In this document: piece by piece, positions 45,536 through 57,521 of the stretch
How the letters are laid out: every line of letters starts with the position of its first letter
Position numbering within the stretch: the stretch's first letter is position 1
Assembly: GCF_037126465.1 (NCBI RefSeq)
Contig: NW_026999353.1
Span: 930,001 to 994,000, forward strand
Reading direction: 5' to 3'
Source of the DNA: Ornithodoros turicata
Taxonomy: Eukaryota; Arthropoda; Arachnida; Ixodida; Argasidae
Length of the DNA stretch: 64,000 nucleotides
Made by a program: the position numbers and the translations under genes
Notes under the pieces: generated by a model
What the model saw: only the letters and a program-made list of their open reading frames with translations
The model's database searches: none
What the model was told of the DNA's origin: nothing

Positions 45536-48500
45536 ATGAACTTGCATCCTCCACCACAGTTGCTACCAGTTCCTGGTAAGCCGTCAATACCATGGGAGGA
45601 ATGGTACTTACTCTTCGAAACTTACCTTACGGCTTGCGGCGGTGACTCTTTCCCCAGTGAACGCAAAGTTTCTATCCTGCTAAACTGTCTTGGCGCGGAA
45701 GGCCAAAAGCAGTATCGTCACTTGCCGGATATTTCTATTCAGAGGAGCACGGGATCGGCTACAACTTCGCCTCAGCCTGATGCCGCGTCTGCTGGAGATA
45801 CTGCTCCTCCTCAGGATCCTTACGTCGTTGCGGTCATAAAGCTAAGGACTCGTTTCACGACGAGCGTCAACAGAACTGCCGAACGCTACAAATTTCGTTC
45901 GCGGGCTCAGTTTCCTGAAGAAACTGTGGACGAATATGTCTCTGCTCTCACGGAACTCGCTTCCACCAGTAGCTTTGGGCGCCTCACCGAAGAAATGATC
46001 TGCGATCAATTTGTTGAGAAAACTGATCGAAGGGAGATACGGGATCGTCTCCTTTTGGAGCCTTCCCTGACCTTGGACTCTGCCTTGGTAATTGGAAGGC
46101 AAGTGGAACAGGCCATACGAGAATCGGCTTTGCTGTCGAGTCCAGTTCATTCTACGCAAGTAGCAGCAATACGAAAGAATGATTCCACTCCAGTGAAGAC
46201 CAAGTGCTTCAGATGTGGAGCGGCGAAACACAAGGCAAACAATCCCTCTTGCCCTGCCAAGGACAAAATATGCCGCAAGTGCCGCAAGAAGGGCCACTTC
46301 GAATCCGTCTGCCGCTCAAGTACGAAGCAACGGAAGATGGTGCGCGAGCTCGACACCTCAGTATTTGCCGTCACATCTGCAACACCTTCAGCAATCTTCT
46401 GTCAAGTTGAGGTCGACCATATTCTGCTGAGGATGTTAGTCGACACAGGATCGTCAGTCTCCTTGCTGCCCATTACTTTATACAAGCAGTATTTCAAGCA
46501 CCTGCCGCTCGAACATTCTGCAGTTAAGCTCAAGTCCTATTCGCATGAAGTTATTCCTGTCCACGGAACGTTCACAGCTTTGGTGAGCTTCGCCAAACGT
46601 TCGAAAGCCTGCACTTTCTACGTCGTAAAGTCTGGAACTCCAATCTTGGGTATTGACGCCCTTCGTGCGCTGGATATCAAGTTGGATGTCGCACAGCTGA
46701 GATGCTCTCGCGTACAAGCTGAGTCAGACGACAGCATGGAATGTACTGTCCCAGATCAGTTTCCACGTCTATTTGCCGACGGGTTAGGACTTGCAAGAGG
46801 GTTCTCTAATAAAGTTACTGTCAAGACTTCAGTCATTCCTGTGCAGCAGAAACTGCGACGGCTGCCATTAGAAGTCCGACAGAAGGTATCCGAGGAACTG
46901 CAAAAGTTAGAGCAAGCGGACATCATCGAGCGGGTTGACGCGTCCGAATGGGTGTCTCCCATCGTCGTCGTCTGGAAAAGGACCGGAGAACTGCGCTTAT
47001 GCGTCGATCTACGGAAACCAAACGAAGCAATCATTGTGGACAGCCATCCACTTCCGCACGTAGACGATCTGTTTCACAAGTTAGCTGGTGCTCATTTCTA
47101 CTCGAAATTGGACCTTTCGTCTGCGTATCATCAACTGCAGTTGGCCGAAGAAAGCAGGAACCTTACCGCTTTCATCACTCACGAGGGTCTTTTCCGCTAC
47201 AAGAGGGTTTGCTTTGGCCTGGCCTCGGCGGCAGCAGCTTTCCAGAAAATGTTATCTACTGTCTTAAAGGGTTGTGAAGGAACAATTCACTACCTGGACG
47301 ACATTCTTGTCTTTGGGAAAAACCGCAGGGATCATGACAACAATCCCCGCATGGTTCTCCAGCGGCTAGACAGCGCACTGTTACGTCTCAACAAGAAGAA
47401 ATGCATATTTGGCGTTCAGGAAGTACAGTTCTTGGGCCACAGGATAGTTAACGGCACGTTGAAGCCATCGCAGGATAGGTTGGAAGCCATTATTGAGGCA
47501 CCAAGTCCGCAGAACGTATCTGCACTTCGTTCGTTTCTGGGCCTTGCAAGTTATTACTTGAAGTTTATTCCGCATTTTTCTTCTGTGACAGAGCCGCTAC
47601 GACGACTCCTTCGGAACGGTGTCCCGTTCACTTGGACTTCTGAGCAGCAAGATGCTTTCAAAAGTATCAAGTTACTTATGAGGGACTGCATCCCGTTAGC
47701 GCTTTTTGATTCGTCCTTGCCCACGGTCGTTACGACTGACGCCTCCAATTGCGGGCTTGGCGCCGTTCTTCAACAGCAACATCCTGAAGGGCTCAGAACA
47801 GTATGCTTCGCATCAAGATCCTTGTCTTCTACGGAAGAGGCCTACTCTACAGGCGAAAAAGAAGCTCTCGCATGCCTCTGGGCCTGCGGGAAATGGCACA
47901 TCTACTTATTTGGAAGGCAGTTCCTTCTGCGGACCGACCATCAAGCGCTTGTTACATTGCTGTCGACTCAGGGCTACGGACGTCAACCAATGAGGATTGC
48001 CAGATGGGCTGCACGGTTGTTGCAATACAATTACGAAATTCAGTACAAGAAGGGGCAGGACAACACGGTGGCCGACGCACTATCGCGCATGCCACTGAGC
48101 AACACCGAGAAAGCACCGTGCGCCTCACCCGACGAATCAGAGTTGGTTTGTTACGTTCAGCAACTCCAACTGTCTCCACTGACACTATCTGAGCTACAGG
48201 ATAGCACGGTTAACGACCCCGTAATGACTAACCTCCTGAAACTCTGCACTACTTCTTGGCCGTCGGCGGCAAGGGAGGACAAAGACCTTGCACCTTACTA
48301 TTGCGTCCGGGAAGAGCTTTCTACTATCCAGGGTATCGTCACCAGAGGAGAAAAAGTAGTACCTCCTACAGCACTCCGGAAGCGAATCATCATTCTGGGT
48401 CATGAATCACACCCAGGAATAGTACGTACGAAGCAACGGATTCGCATGCGTTACTGGTGGCCAAAGATGGACTTGGAGATAGAAGAATACGTTCGAGCTT

Positions 48501-48880
48501 GCCATATTTGCAGCACGGCGGATAAAACAGCCGTTACAAGACATGCGCCGCTGCAACCCGTACCGTTTCCTTCCGGACCCTGGAAACAAGTTGGAATCGA
48601 CCTGGTTGGACCCTTCAGCAACTTACCGTCAGGATGCCGTTTCGCCATCACTGCCGTAGACTATTACAGCAAATGGCCTGAGGTCAAAATGACGCCAAAA
48701 GTCACGACGGATACAGTAATCGCATTTCTCCGCACACTTTTCGCAAGGGAAGGGTACCCAGACATCATCGTCTCTGATCACGGCAGTCAATTCCAATCAC
48801 ATGCATTTAAGTCTTTTCTACAAGACAGAGGCATCCAGCATCGCCAGTCTTCGGTTTACTTCAGTCCAATGGACAAATAG
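45536..48880 (+). pseudogene. Gypsy Gag-Pol polyprotein, frameshifted in integrase
   Basis: A frame of 1114 codons starting at the first ATG after the primer-binding site. Domains in order: gag (about 1-200), zinc knuckles CFRCGAAKH and CRKCRKKGHFESVC (about 223-260), aspartic protease LVDTGSSVSLLP (about 300), RT with LCVDLRKPNE (487), FGLASAAAAFQ and catalytic YLDD (585), RNase H with TDASNCGLGAVL (731), TDHQALVTLL and VADALSRMP, integrase HHCC finger HESHPGIVRTKQRIR with CHICSTAD (about 955-1000) and core start IDLVGPF (about 1020), DHGSQF later. It ends early at TAG 48878 because one base is missing just upstream; integrase continues in the next frame. All catalytic motifs look intact. 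Confidence 0.92.
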
Positions 48881-49545
48881 AACGCTTCAACAGGGTGCTG
48901 AAGGACTTCATACTTCTTAGCGCATCAGAACAAGGCACCATACTTCGTGACTTGCCGGAGTTTCTCGGCATTTATAGGAGCACACCGCATGCTGCTACAC
49001 AGCTTTCGCCTGCAGAATTGTTACATGGAAGACGTATGAGGACGCGGCTGGACGTCGTGGGATTTCCTTGCCTTGAGGGTAACATCATTGAAGAAATGAC
49101 CAAGCTGGGGACAAGAGTCAAAGACTATCAAAAGCGTATGAAGCAGAACTTCGACTCAGGAAACAGGGTTAAGCAGCCGGCGTTCGAAGGTGGCGATTTC
49201 GTCAGGGTTAGACTCCCGGGAAGCCAGCCCAAAGGTTCATCGTCATTTAGTTCTCCACTGCGCATTCAGGAGAAAGTGGGCCCGGCGACATACAGGACGA
49301 GCGATGGACGAACGTGGAATGCTTCACGGTTGTCCGCCTCCCGGCCGACTCCGTCCGGTTCAACGGATCCAGCCGGTTCATCAGGTCAGCTCACACCCAC
49401 GGTGTATCCCAGGAACGAAGACAGTCACGCTGCCAGTCCTCCACCTCGGCGCTCTCAACGAAATCGTCGTCCACCCGAGCGTTACCCATTGTACATATTT
49501 TCAAGGGGGGGACATATGTTGTGTTGTGTTGTGTTGTATGAGTGA
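48879..49545 (+). pseudogene. Gypsy integrase C-terminal part in shifted frame
   Basis: Directly after the frameshift this frame supplies the rest of the integrase core and tail: ERFNRVLKDF, STPHAATQLSPAELLHGRRMRTRLD, then a basic tail and PPRRSQRNRRPPERY. It reaches the natural stop at 49543-49545, inside the 3' LTR start. The ORF as counted from an ATG begins later (48895), but the sense sequence starts at the break. Confidence 0.9.
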
Positions 49546-49666
49546 AGTGAAGGAAGACGATTTGCTGGCTAGCCTCGAGCGCGACGTGGCAAGAACATTC
49601 TAGTTCGGGCAACGACGAAGAAGGGTCATTTGTATAGGCTCTGGAATAAAGGGCTACGATACCACA
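49517..49666 (+). mobile_element. Gypsy 3' LTR
   Basis: It is preceded by polypurine tract AAGGGGGGGACATA. It matches the 5' LTR except for single changes near 49573 and 49627. Confidence 0.92.
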
Positions 49667-49671
49667 ATTTG

Positions 49672-50884
49672 CTTGTAAGTTGCAATTCAGCATCTCGTGA
49701 TCATTTCCGCAAAAGAAGCAGGGCTCCGTCTTGTGACGAGCGGGAGTCGGTTTCCTGGCTTCGACGCCAAGAGCGGAGGCGGACGACAGTCTTTCAGAAG
49801 AAGTTTGCCGTAACTTCCTCTGGGTCGTCGGAATATGCCTCCTCGTGTCGAAGACACTGTCTGCTGTAGCCAGTGGCAGTTGCTCCCTGCACTCAGCTTC
49901 CATCTTGATAAAGTCTAGCAACTTCGTGAGAAGTATCTCATACCGATCTTCTGCCGATGTAGTTCCAAGCGATTGTTCGTCGCCGTGAACCTTCCCCTGG
50001 AAGCTGAGAATCATATCTTGCGGAAGCGCTTGTTGTAGAACAGGAAACAGTAGAGAGCAAAACGACTTTGAGGTAGTACCCAGCGCTTCTAAACTCCTCA
50101 TATGAGCCTTCACTGTGTCGTGGAGACGTCTCAGTTCGAGAACATTGCGGGAGAATCGTACTGGCTGAAGACCTAGCAACCGCTTCAGATGAAACTGTAC
50201 CAGCATGTTTGCATTTCCAAATCTTTCCTTAATCATCTTGACCGCAGTGCCGTACATATCTCCCGTCAGCTGGAGGCCCTTTATTGAAGCTGCAGCATCG
50301 CCAGTAAGAACCGCTGTCAGGTAGGACATCTTCTCGTTGTTCGACAAGGAAGCATTGCTGTCTACCAGTGATTCGAACCTTATCCAAAATTCCTGCCAGT
50401 GCTCTTGACTGCCATTATATTTGAGGAGTTCCAACTTCGGTATCTGCGGCCTGTGACGGCTATCTCCTACAGTTCGACTACGTTCTCCAATGGGAAGCGC
50501 CAGCTCACCAGGATTTCTGGACTCCAGTATGGAAGCAGCTCTCAAAGACTGTGCGACGATATGTTTCTTCATTAAGCAGGTGATGGTGGTTACGCGGTCT
50601 TGATAGTCGATCATTCTCTCCAGTTCCGCTTCAACCTCTTCGACTGTAAACATAGGCTCCAACTTTCTGTCCACGTCATCCAGGCTGGCGGAGAATTTGA
50701 CGATGCGCTCAAGCAGTACCTCCCAACGAGTGCTGTGATCCTGAGAGCTTTCAACGACCTTGCCCAAGCTTGCCGACCAAGCTTGCTCGGTTTCATTCAG
50801 TACAGTGGTCAATCTCTGCCGAAACGACTTCCTCTTTTGCAGGAGAAAAACCCTCGAAGTCGATTCCTGTGACGCCTCCGTCAT
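49672..50884 (-). pseudogene. BEL gag, N-terminal part (split by Gypsy)
   Basis: The frame opens with ATG at 50884, about 50 bases inside the primer-binding site. It contains the BEL gag domain (LEVLKYNGSQEHW-like LELLKYNGSQ, then MSYLTAVLTGDAAASIKGLQ and LRRLHDTVKAHMRS) and the first zinc knuckle CFFCGNDHEMLNC near 49705. At 49672 it meets the right TSD of the Gypsy element. Because the inserted length (4323 bp) is a multiple of three, the reading frame is the same on the far side at 45343, confirming that this was one ORF before the insertion. Confidence 0.88.
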
Positions 50885-50932
50885 CGTGCTGGCCTGTGAA
50901 TGTCCTCCACTCTCAAGTCCCTAGCAGGGGTT

Positions 50933-50950
50933 CCCGGGTTTCGGCACCAA
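50933..50950 (-). promoter_or_regulatory. BEL primer-binding site
   Basis: The minus strand reads TTGGTGCCGAAACCCG just inside the 5' LTR, the typical BEL position and composition. A tRNA 3' end primes minus-strand DNA synthesis here. Confidence 0.75.
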
Positions 50951-50954
50951 ATTG

Positions 50955-51089
50955 TGTAGAGGAAGAGCCAGACGATCGGAGCCAGAGCAAAACGTTTACT
51001 GAACAAAACCCCAAAAAGAATAATAATGCACGCCCTCTTAGCTCGGGGATTTGCACGAGCCCAGCTGTTTGTCCACATCTTCCTTAACA
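50955..51089 (-). mobile_element. BEL 5' LTR
   Basis: On the minus strand it runs from TGTTAAGGAAGATG to CTTCCTCTACA. The primer-binding site follows four bases later. It is intact, including the TTAA at positions 3-6 that is the insertion site in the 3' LTR. Confidence 0.9.
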
Positions 51090-51770
51090 ATCCCATTACA
51101 GTGCAGAAACCCACATATTTAATGAAAAGCATGGGTAATACCCGCACACATGGGAATAGTCCCGCATTATCCCATTACAGTGCAGAAACCCAAATATTTA
51201 ACGAAAAGCGTGGGTAATACCCGCTATTTGGGAATAGTCCCACAGTATCCCATCACAGTGCAGAATCTCACATATTTAACAAAAAGCATGGGTAATACCC
51301 GCACACATGAGAATAGTTCCACAATATCCTAAACCAGAGAGACATTCCCACACTGTTCCGTTATACTCCAGGAACCTGCATTTGAATAAAAAGCATGGGT
51401 AATACCCATAGACATGGAAATTGTCCCACAATATCGTAATGAAGCTAGACAGTCTCACATTATCCCATTACAGCGCAGAAACCCGCATATCTAATGAAAA
51501 GCATCCGTACACATGGGAATAGTCCCACAATATCGTAATCCATATACAGAGTAACACAAGATCCCATTGCGATACAGAAACCCACGTTTTCAATGAAAAC
51601 GATGGGTAATACTCGTAGACATGGGAATAGTCCCACAACACCGTAATCCAGATTGACAGTCCCACAGTACCCCATTATGGTGCAGAAATCCACAGCAATT
51701 AGTGAAAAGCAATTGCAATATGCGTACACATGGGAATTGTTCCAAAATACGCAAAAAAAAGTCATGTAGC
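51090..51770. repeat. minisatellite, right part with variant long units
   Basis: It starts in phase with the left array (ATCCCATTACAGTGCAG). Standard 78-79-bp spacing is seen at 51152, 51230 and 51309; beyond that, units lengthen to about 100-110 bp and include an extra CGTAATCCAGA segment. The array becomes irregular near 51740. Confidence 0.9.
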
Positions 51771-51779
51771 CCGCACATA

Positions 51780-51945
51780 GTCACTAGGATTAAATTGGAT
51801 GAGAAACGGATTAAATTATGTGAAATGAGGATTAAAAATAATAAGAGGAGGATTAATTGCAATGCCAAAAGGATTAACTGTCATGGCATAAGGATTAAAA
51901 TGTAGGACAAGAGGATTAAAATGTAGGACAAGAGGATTAATAACG
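51780..51945. repeat. irregular AGGATTAAA repeat
   Basis: AGGATTAA recurs eight or so times at uneven spacing (10-25 bp), including two consecutive ATGTAGGACAAG units. It adjoins the minisatellite. Confidence 0.7.
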
Positions 51946-51949
51946 GCGG

Positions 51950-54370
51950 AAAAAGCTGTAGACATTGGCAGCTTTGGCTGCCTGAAGGTGATTTACAATA
52001 TTTGAAGCCTGCAGGGATTACTAAGCAATTGTCCTGCGTTCCTCACTTAGAGGGACTAAGCGGTCGAATAATTGGAGGGTATGGTGGATGTACCTCCTCT
52101 TCTCTCGTCATTGTGTGCACTACACGTTTCCTTGCCTCAATGCTGTTTCTCCGTCAGGTACCAAGATATCAGAGCACCACTTCTACTTTATCTGTGGCCA
52201 CATGTTGTGGTTACACATGAAGAACGCATGCGGAAAAACTACTGGAATACCAAAAAGCATTGTTCCTTTACTGCGCAGAACGGTTCTGTCTGCATTTGCC
52301 ATTCTAATAATGCTAATATTCATGTTAGGCTATGCCCAGGAGCTTACTGGAGCTGTGCTTAATCTATGTGTGGGGTGGCTTCTCATGAGACACTGACCAT
52401 AAGCAAGATGCTACACAAGCTCACCACAAGAAATACATTGAATGAGTCACTAAAATACTGAGAACACTGCAAAGCATTGGCTGCAAGTGGACAACAGAAG
52501 GGCTTCAGTGAACGTGTACAAACAGTCTCATACCTAGGAATTTTGGTTTTCGGCATCTCGTTCACCATTAATCTGTGCTTTGTGAGATGCGTAGGGATGG
52601 GGGAAACAAAAACAAGTTTTCTGTGCACACGGTAAACGGAACTATATGAAGTGCCTGGGAAAGATTAAAGGGGTTGGGACGCTTTCATAGATGTGGTTTG
52701 TTACATCATGGGTGCATGTTTTCCACACCATGACACTGATAAAAACATGATTATTTTACACGTTTTAGCTCGCAAGATAAGAACCCTCGAACAGATAACC
52801 GACTAAAGTACAGATGCCACATACCTCATAGCTACAACCAATCCCATTGGAAGCCGGTCTGTGACATTAGAGCTTCAGGAGTTCCGATATTCACGGTACT
52901 ATTTTATACACTATTGTTCCCACGTTGGTTGCAACGCACACCTTGGTACAAAGAGCCTTCTTTTACGTTCATGTGGAATGATTCTCTTGAAGAATGATTA
53001 GTGGGCTATGACCTGTTTTTGCTATAAGACTGACCACAGAACACTTGAACGGCACCGAGGATTTGTTCATCTTGCAGTGTCCTAGCTCACCTCTGGTGAG
53101 GACTATGCAGGTCAGTTAGGCAGTTCAATGATCCCTGCTTGTGGCAACAAAATTACGTGTTATGCGGAAACAGCTTATTTAAAACAGGATGAGGCGAAGG
53201 TGAGCGCATGACCCGATGTTTCCTCACGTGACTTGTACGTTGAAGAGACAAACAACTCACTTAACGAATCTGTTGCTCTTATCAGTGTGACTTTTTTTTC
53301 TGTGTTGTTACACACTACTCGAACACTACTTGTTTTTTTTTTTCTTTCAGATAACGCTCTCCTACCCTTAGTCGGCTGCTCTCATGCATATCGGCTAGAT
53401 AAAGCAAGGACTTGTTTCTAACTGCAATAGGCGTGCGGCTTCCTTGTTGTTCGAGGCACACTGCAGTCTGAAAAGCACTCTTGTCCGACCTATCAGATAA
53501 GAAAGCAAACAGGATGACAGCAAAGGATTCGTTAAGCGCAGCTGTTTCTCTTTCCAACGTACCACATTAGGCAACACGGACCCATGCACTAACCTTTATC
53601 GTGCAACTTTATGACGCTTTAGATGAGCTATTTCTATTATAAAGAGCTCCAAGGAGATCATTTTGCCGCTGGTAACCTTGACTGGTGCTATACTGTGTGC
53701 TGCCGCGTCGAAACTTCAAATATTTCGGATATTTCAAATTAATAGACATTCCCATTTTACAAGTTTATGATCGAGGTACATAATGACCCACTGAACAGTA
53801 CAATATAATAAACAGTATAGAATTATTAGTGCGAAATAAGTTGAATGATCGTTTACCCTCGCGCATGAATACATGTCCAGCACTTGCTCAACCTTGACTG
53901 AGTCCCACGTGGAGCACGTGCTGCGTTTGTCATTCTGTGGTACTGCCGCAGCTGTGGCTATGAAATGCATGCAGACATGGAAATATGGGAGAAGACGACC
54001 GCAGGAAGTAGTGGAGGACAAGATGGTTAGCATGAGTCCTGGGCTGACTTCTAGGGTAACCACTAGAGGATGCGGGCCGCGACATGAGGGGGCTGTCAGT
54101 CAGTAAATCAAATACATTTCAATTCGCAATACACCATGGCTACTATTGTTGTTTATATTTTAATCTCTATCATTTTCCTGTTTATTTACACCTTGTGTGG
54201 TAACTTGGGCAATGTGTTTATCTGCGCAATAGCTAGAACGATATAGATGCGGGCACGATTAGTTTTACCCCCATGGTGCCTTCTCTCTTTTCTCTTTCTT
54301 CGGAAACGTCGAGTTTAACCGTCCCCACGGTTCGTAGTTTTCGTACTACCGAGCGCGCACATGATATCCT
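51950..54370. other. unrecognised stretch
   Basis: I see no family motif in the ORFs (longest about 109 codons on the minus strand at 53734-54063) and no element ends. A T-run lies at 53332-53343. Confidence 0.45.
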
Positions 54371-54377
54371 TTGACTA

Positions 54378-54553
54378 CAATAGAGAGTTTTAGTACATCG
54401 CACGCAAAGGCGATAGCGTACGCTACAGATAGCGTTGGTGGTTCTGCGCACTGCGCGAAGCTCTCTTTCTGTTATGGGCGTGCGCAGAACCATCAACGCT
54501 ATCCCTAACGTACGCAAAGGCGATATCGTACGAATTACTAAAACTCGCTATTG
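54378..54553. mobile_element. 176-bp foldback MITE
   Basis: Ends CAATAGAGAGTTTTAGTA and, inverted, TACTAAAACTCGCTATTG (as TTACTAAAACTCGCTATTG with an extra T). Inside are long arms, GATAGCGTTGGTGGTTCTGC and its complement, around a 30-base loop. No coding capacity. TSD not clear. Confidence 0.8.
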
Positions 54554-54559
54554 TGTTAT

Positions 54560-55460
54560 CTTTACTGTATCCTATACTTGCACGAATATGAATGGAGAAT
54601 GTCGCGGAGAATTCGCTGAACTTGCACTTTCATTTCCCCCTTATCGTCAGCATCGCGATAGTTGATCATGATATCAAGACCATTCATCCTCCCACCAAGG
54701 CAGCTTCATGAGCAAAGCTTGCGCATGCTGTCTTGTCAAAGGAATGCTTCATTAGCCAACACATCGGAACGCCGACGAGGAACACGCGGAACCTTGCGAG
54801 GAGGACGTGGGAGTTCATGTCGAACTCTTGTAGCCGTCTTTTTTCGCATTTCGGGCACGGTTCCACACACAACCGAAAAAAAAGAAAAGAAAACACCATC
54901 GTCAAGCAGGCTCGTGGAAGATCGTGTCACAGGACCACTTTAATCGAATGTGCATCCCGTTTCTTCTGTCCTTCCTTTCGCTCTTCCTTGCTGAACTAAG
55001 ACTAGCAGACCGCACTGGGCATCAGGAAAACGCTATTGTCGATGATAACGCGATCGCGTGCACAAATCGTTCGTTGTATTAGCGAGGAAGTGTCAGTTTA
55101 AGAGCAATGGGCGCGCATTAAAGATTGCTTCGAACGTGATTATCATACATTCATTTCAGTTGCTTTGCCAATGATAAGAGGCAGTACTACATCAATCAAA
55201 CACGGTTATATGTATGCCTTAAAGCGACAGCCCGGATCTCCGGACAGTATTCGGATTGCGACGGCATTCGATTGTCTTCCACACGCACGTTATTCACATA
55301 AAATAGAAAGCGTCCCTGTTTTACAGAACACGAATAAAATCCGTCGTACTAAGGTTTCATAGGCTAGTAGTTTGGTCTCCATCGGATACGTTTTTAAGGA
55401 TCGCTTTAGATACCCTTAACTTATCTAAGAATTTGGAGGTAATTGACTCAATGTGATCTG
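54560..55460. other. unrecognised stretch
   Basis: I find no supported gene or repeat boundary here. Overlapping ORFs near 54662-54999 lack motifs and are shadows of each other. Confidence 0.4.
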
Positions 55461-55463
55461 GCC

Positions 55464-55618
55464 ACCCGAGACGCCACAATGTGCTAAAAGTCGAGTGCAA
55501 TGGGGGTGGGTGGTATGTGCCTTATCAAAGTACTTCAGTTTCACGAAAGTGTTCAAGGCCTTCTACGTACCCGTCTGCCCCCGTTGGACTGGACTTTCAG
55601 TACATTGTATCGCCTGGG
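55464..55618. mobile_element. foldback MITE, copy 3
   Basis: The inverted ends are more diverged (CCCGAGACGCCACAATGTGC; CATTGTATCGCCTGGG) but the core matches the copy at 29177-29329 (TCAAGGCCTTC). It lies inside or next to the minus-strand LINE fragment. Confidence 0.75.
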
Positions 55619-55639
55619 ACGTCAGCTTATATTTAAATC

Positions 55640-56280
55640 TAGCTCCTTGATATTTTAACGAACGCACTAGTTTCACATTTTGCCCAAACATTGTCTAGCC
55701 AAATACCATCGGAGTATTGCGGTTGGAGAACGTAATGGTAAGACATGTGTCAATATTAATTTCCATGTCCAAGTTGCGGCACCAATTAATTATCGTATTT
55801 AATTATTCTCGGAGAAGGACCTGGTCATTTGCCGATATGGGCTCGCTATAAATTTCCCAGACGTGGGCATATAAAAGTATCTTGGTTGGTACTTGCTTTA
55901 AAATATCATCAATAAACAGTATAAACAACAGTGGACCCATCATTGATCCCTGGGGTACCCCCGACGTTACAGGAACTTCTGTAGACAAACAATGATTGAA
56001 CAAAACTCTCTGTATATAACCGGATAAGTAACAATCCACCTAGTTATGTTAGTACTATTTATCAAACTGTTTAGTTTCAAAAGAAGCTTCTTATGCCAAA
56101 CTTTATCAAACGCCTTACGCATGTCTATAAAGATAAAATAATTTTCGTTATTAGCATTAATGCGAGATGCAAGGCTGAACAAAAACGCAATCAACTGCAT
56201 AGCAGTTGAAGATCCTCGCCTAAAACCGTGCTCACGATTACACAAAAGCGCGCTAACTTCCAAAAAAAAGACGACCAATG
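55640..56280 (-). pseudogene. LINE reverse transcriptase fragment (CR1/Jockey-like)
   Basis: Minus-strand frames give REHGFRRGSSTAMQLIAF, then FIDMRKAFDKVWHKKLL (palm D), SGVPQGSMMGPLLFILFIDDI and LLYAHVW, where the catalytic YADD has become YAHV. Residues of the following block can be traced to about 55640. Both ends of the RT and the endonuclease are missing. The dead catalytic box and frameshift near 55990 show it is inactive. Confidence 0.8.
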
Positions 56281-56289
56281 ATTATTCTT

Positions 56290-57510
56290 AAAATCATACG
56301 AAAAACACATTTCTTTGACTTATTGAAGATGTTACTCGTTGCCGTTCCGCCTGTATGTGCTCCCGGTAAAGAACACTATATAGGGCGTGCTACTAATACC
56401 GTAAAACTGGTAATTTTCGCGAGGACTTAATTTTAAAGAAATTCGCGATCGAAATTTTTTTTCGCGAAACAAGGTCTAAGGTTTGAAGGTACCGCGTAAT
56501 GTAGTAGTGGGAATGTAAAGGAATCACCACTGAAACTCGCGAAGATATGAGCCCCACAAATACAGAGCTACTTATTAACGGTCTTCATTCACAGACATTC
56601 TTTCTTGTCAAATATTTCAATAATTGAAACACCCACTTCAACATCAATAGTTTATTCGCATATTGTATCGCTTGGGATTGCTGGCTTGGGGGGAGGAGGT
56701 TGAAGCGAATAAAGAGCGAGAGGGGGAAATCCACTGCATGATTATGATATTCACTTCGGAGGCGACCGCTTAACCCCCATTAATCTCATTCTCGCGGGAG
56801 TGGAGTTCAGTGCAAGCCTACATAAACCTGGCTGCATGTAGATGCTTGATTACACTGCCGCGAGTGTCATGAAGCCCAGAACCCGCGATTTCCGCTTCCG
56901 TCCGCTTCCACAGAAATTCGCGAAGTTACCATCTAGCGAACTATTCCAGAAACTCACTCCCGCACGAATAGACGAGTTCAGAAAAGTGCTTTTTGCTCCC
57001 AGTGCTCTTTGCAAACGCATTGCATCCTGGGCCCTTGCTGAGCAGGGAAACGAAGAATAATCCTTCACATTTCGCTTTCGCTGACCTTCACACGTCGTGG
57101 ACAATGGACCGGTAGGGGAGAAATTGGAACAATTTGGAGGTCACCCGTTTCTTTGGTATTAGTAAATTCCCACAAGGCGACGCTAAGCACTCTGGGTTTT
57201 CAGAACTCGTCTATTCGTGAATCCTTGTGACTGCGAAATTAACGAGTTTTGCAGTACTAGGGAGTTTTAGCGAATTATCGTCAATCAAATGTTGTGTTAA
57301 CCCTTTCGTCAGGGATCAACCAGAAGATCAACCGTCTACCCAGTGGTCACAAACGATGCCGTTCGCGAAACGCTTGGCCGAAAACGATTAATTAAAATTC
57401 CCTATAAGCTCTCACACAGGGCACACAACCTGTCACATGGGTACGCAAACTCGCATATTGATCATTTATCGTGCTGCTGCATGCAACTGCGTGGGGCACA
57501 TTCTAAGGGC
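56290..57510. other. unrecognised stretch with TCGCGA-rich motifs
   Basis: Repeated TTCGCGA steps (56417-56545) suggest a diverged dispersed repeat. A 72-codon ORF at 56842-57060 has no family I know and matching sequence also reads open on the other strand, so it is not annotated as a gene. Confidence 0.4.
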
Positions 57511-57521
57511 TAGAGTACGCT

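Larger units (their letters stand above)
45349..49666 (+). mobile_element. Gypsy LTR retrotransposon, nearly intact
   Basis: A 4318-bp element with 150-bp LTRs (45349-45498 and 49517-49666) differing at two positions, TSD ATTTG, primer-binding site at 45502, a single gag-pol frame and a polypurine tract at 49501-49514. It lies in the BEL gag/pol in the opposite orientation. No env-like frame. Its only obvious lesion is a frameshift in the integrase. Confidence 0.94.
34949..51089 (-). mobile_element. BEL LTR retrotransposon carrying two nested insertions
   Basis: A minus-strand BEL element is bounded by 5-bp TSDs ATCCC (34944-34948 and 51090-51094) and 135-bp LTRs. Removing the Gypsy insert with its extra TSD (4323 bp) and the TTAA insert with its extra TTAA (6183 bp) leaves about 5.6 kb, a normal BEL size. 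LTRs differ at two of 135 positions, so the insertion is recent, yet the pol frame has three stop codons and two frameshifts. It landed inside the minisatellite. Confidence 0.92.

Noticed and set aside
46147..46430. Overlapping ORFs inside the Gypsy gag-pol frame
   Set aside because: They are out-of-frame or antisense shadows of the polyprotein.
56842..57060. Small protein gene of 72 codons
   Set aside because: The opposite strand is also open, no family resemblance and no promoter or splice support.
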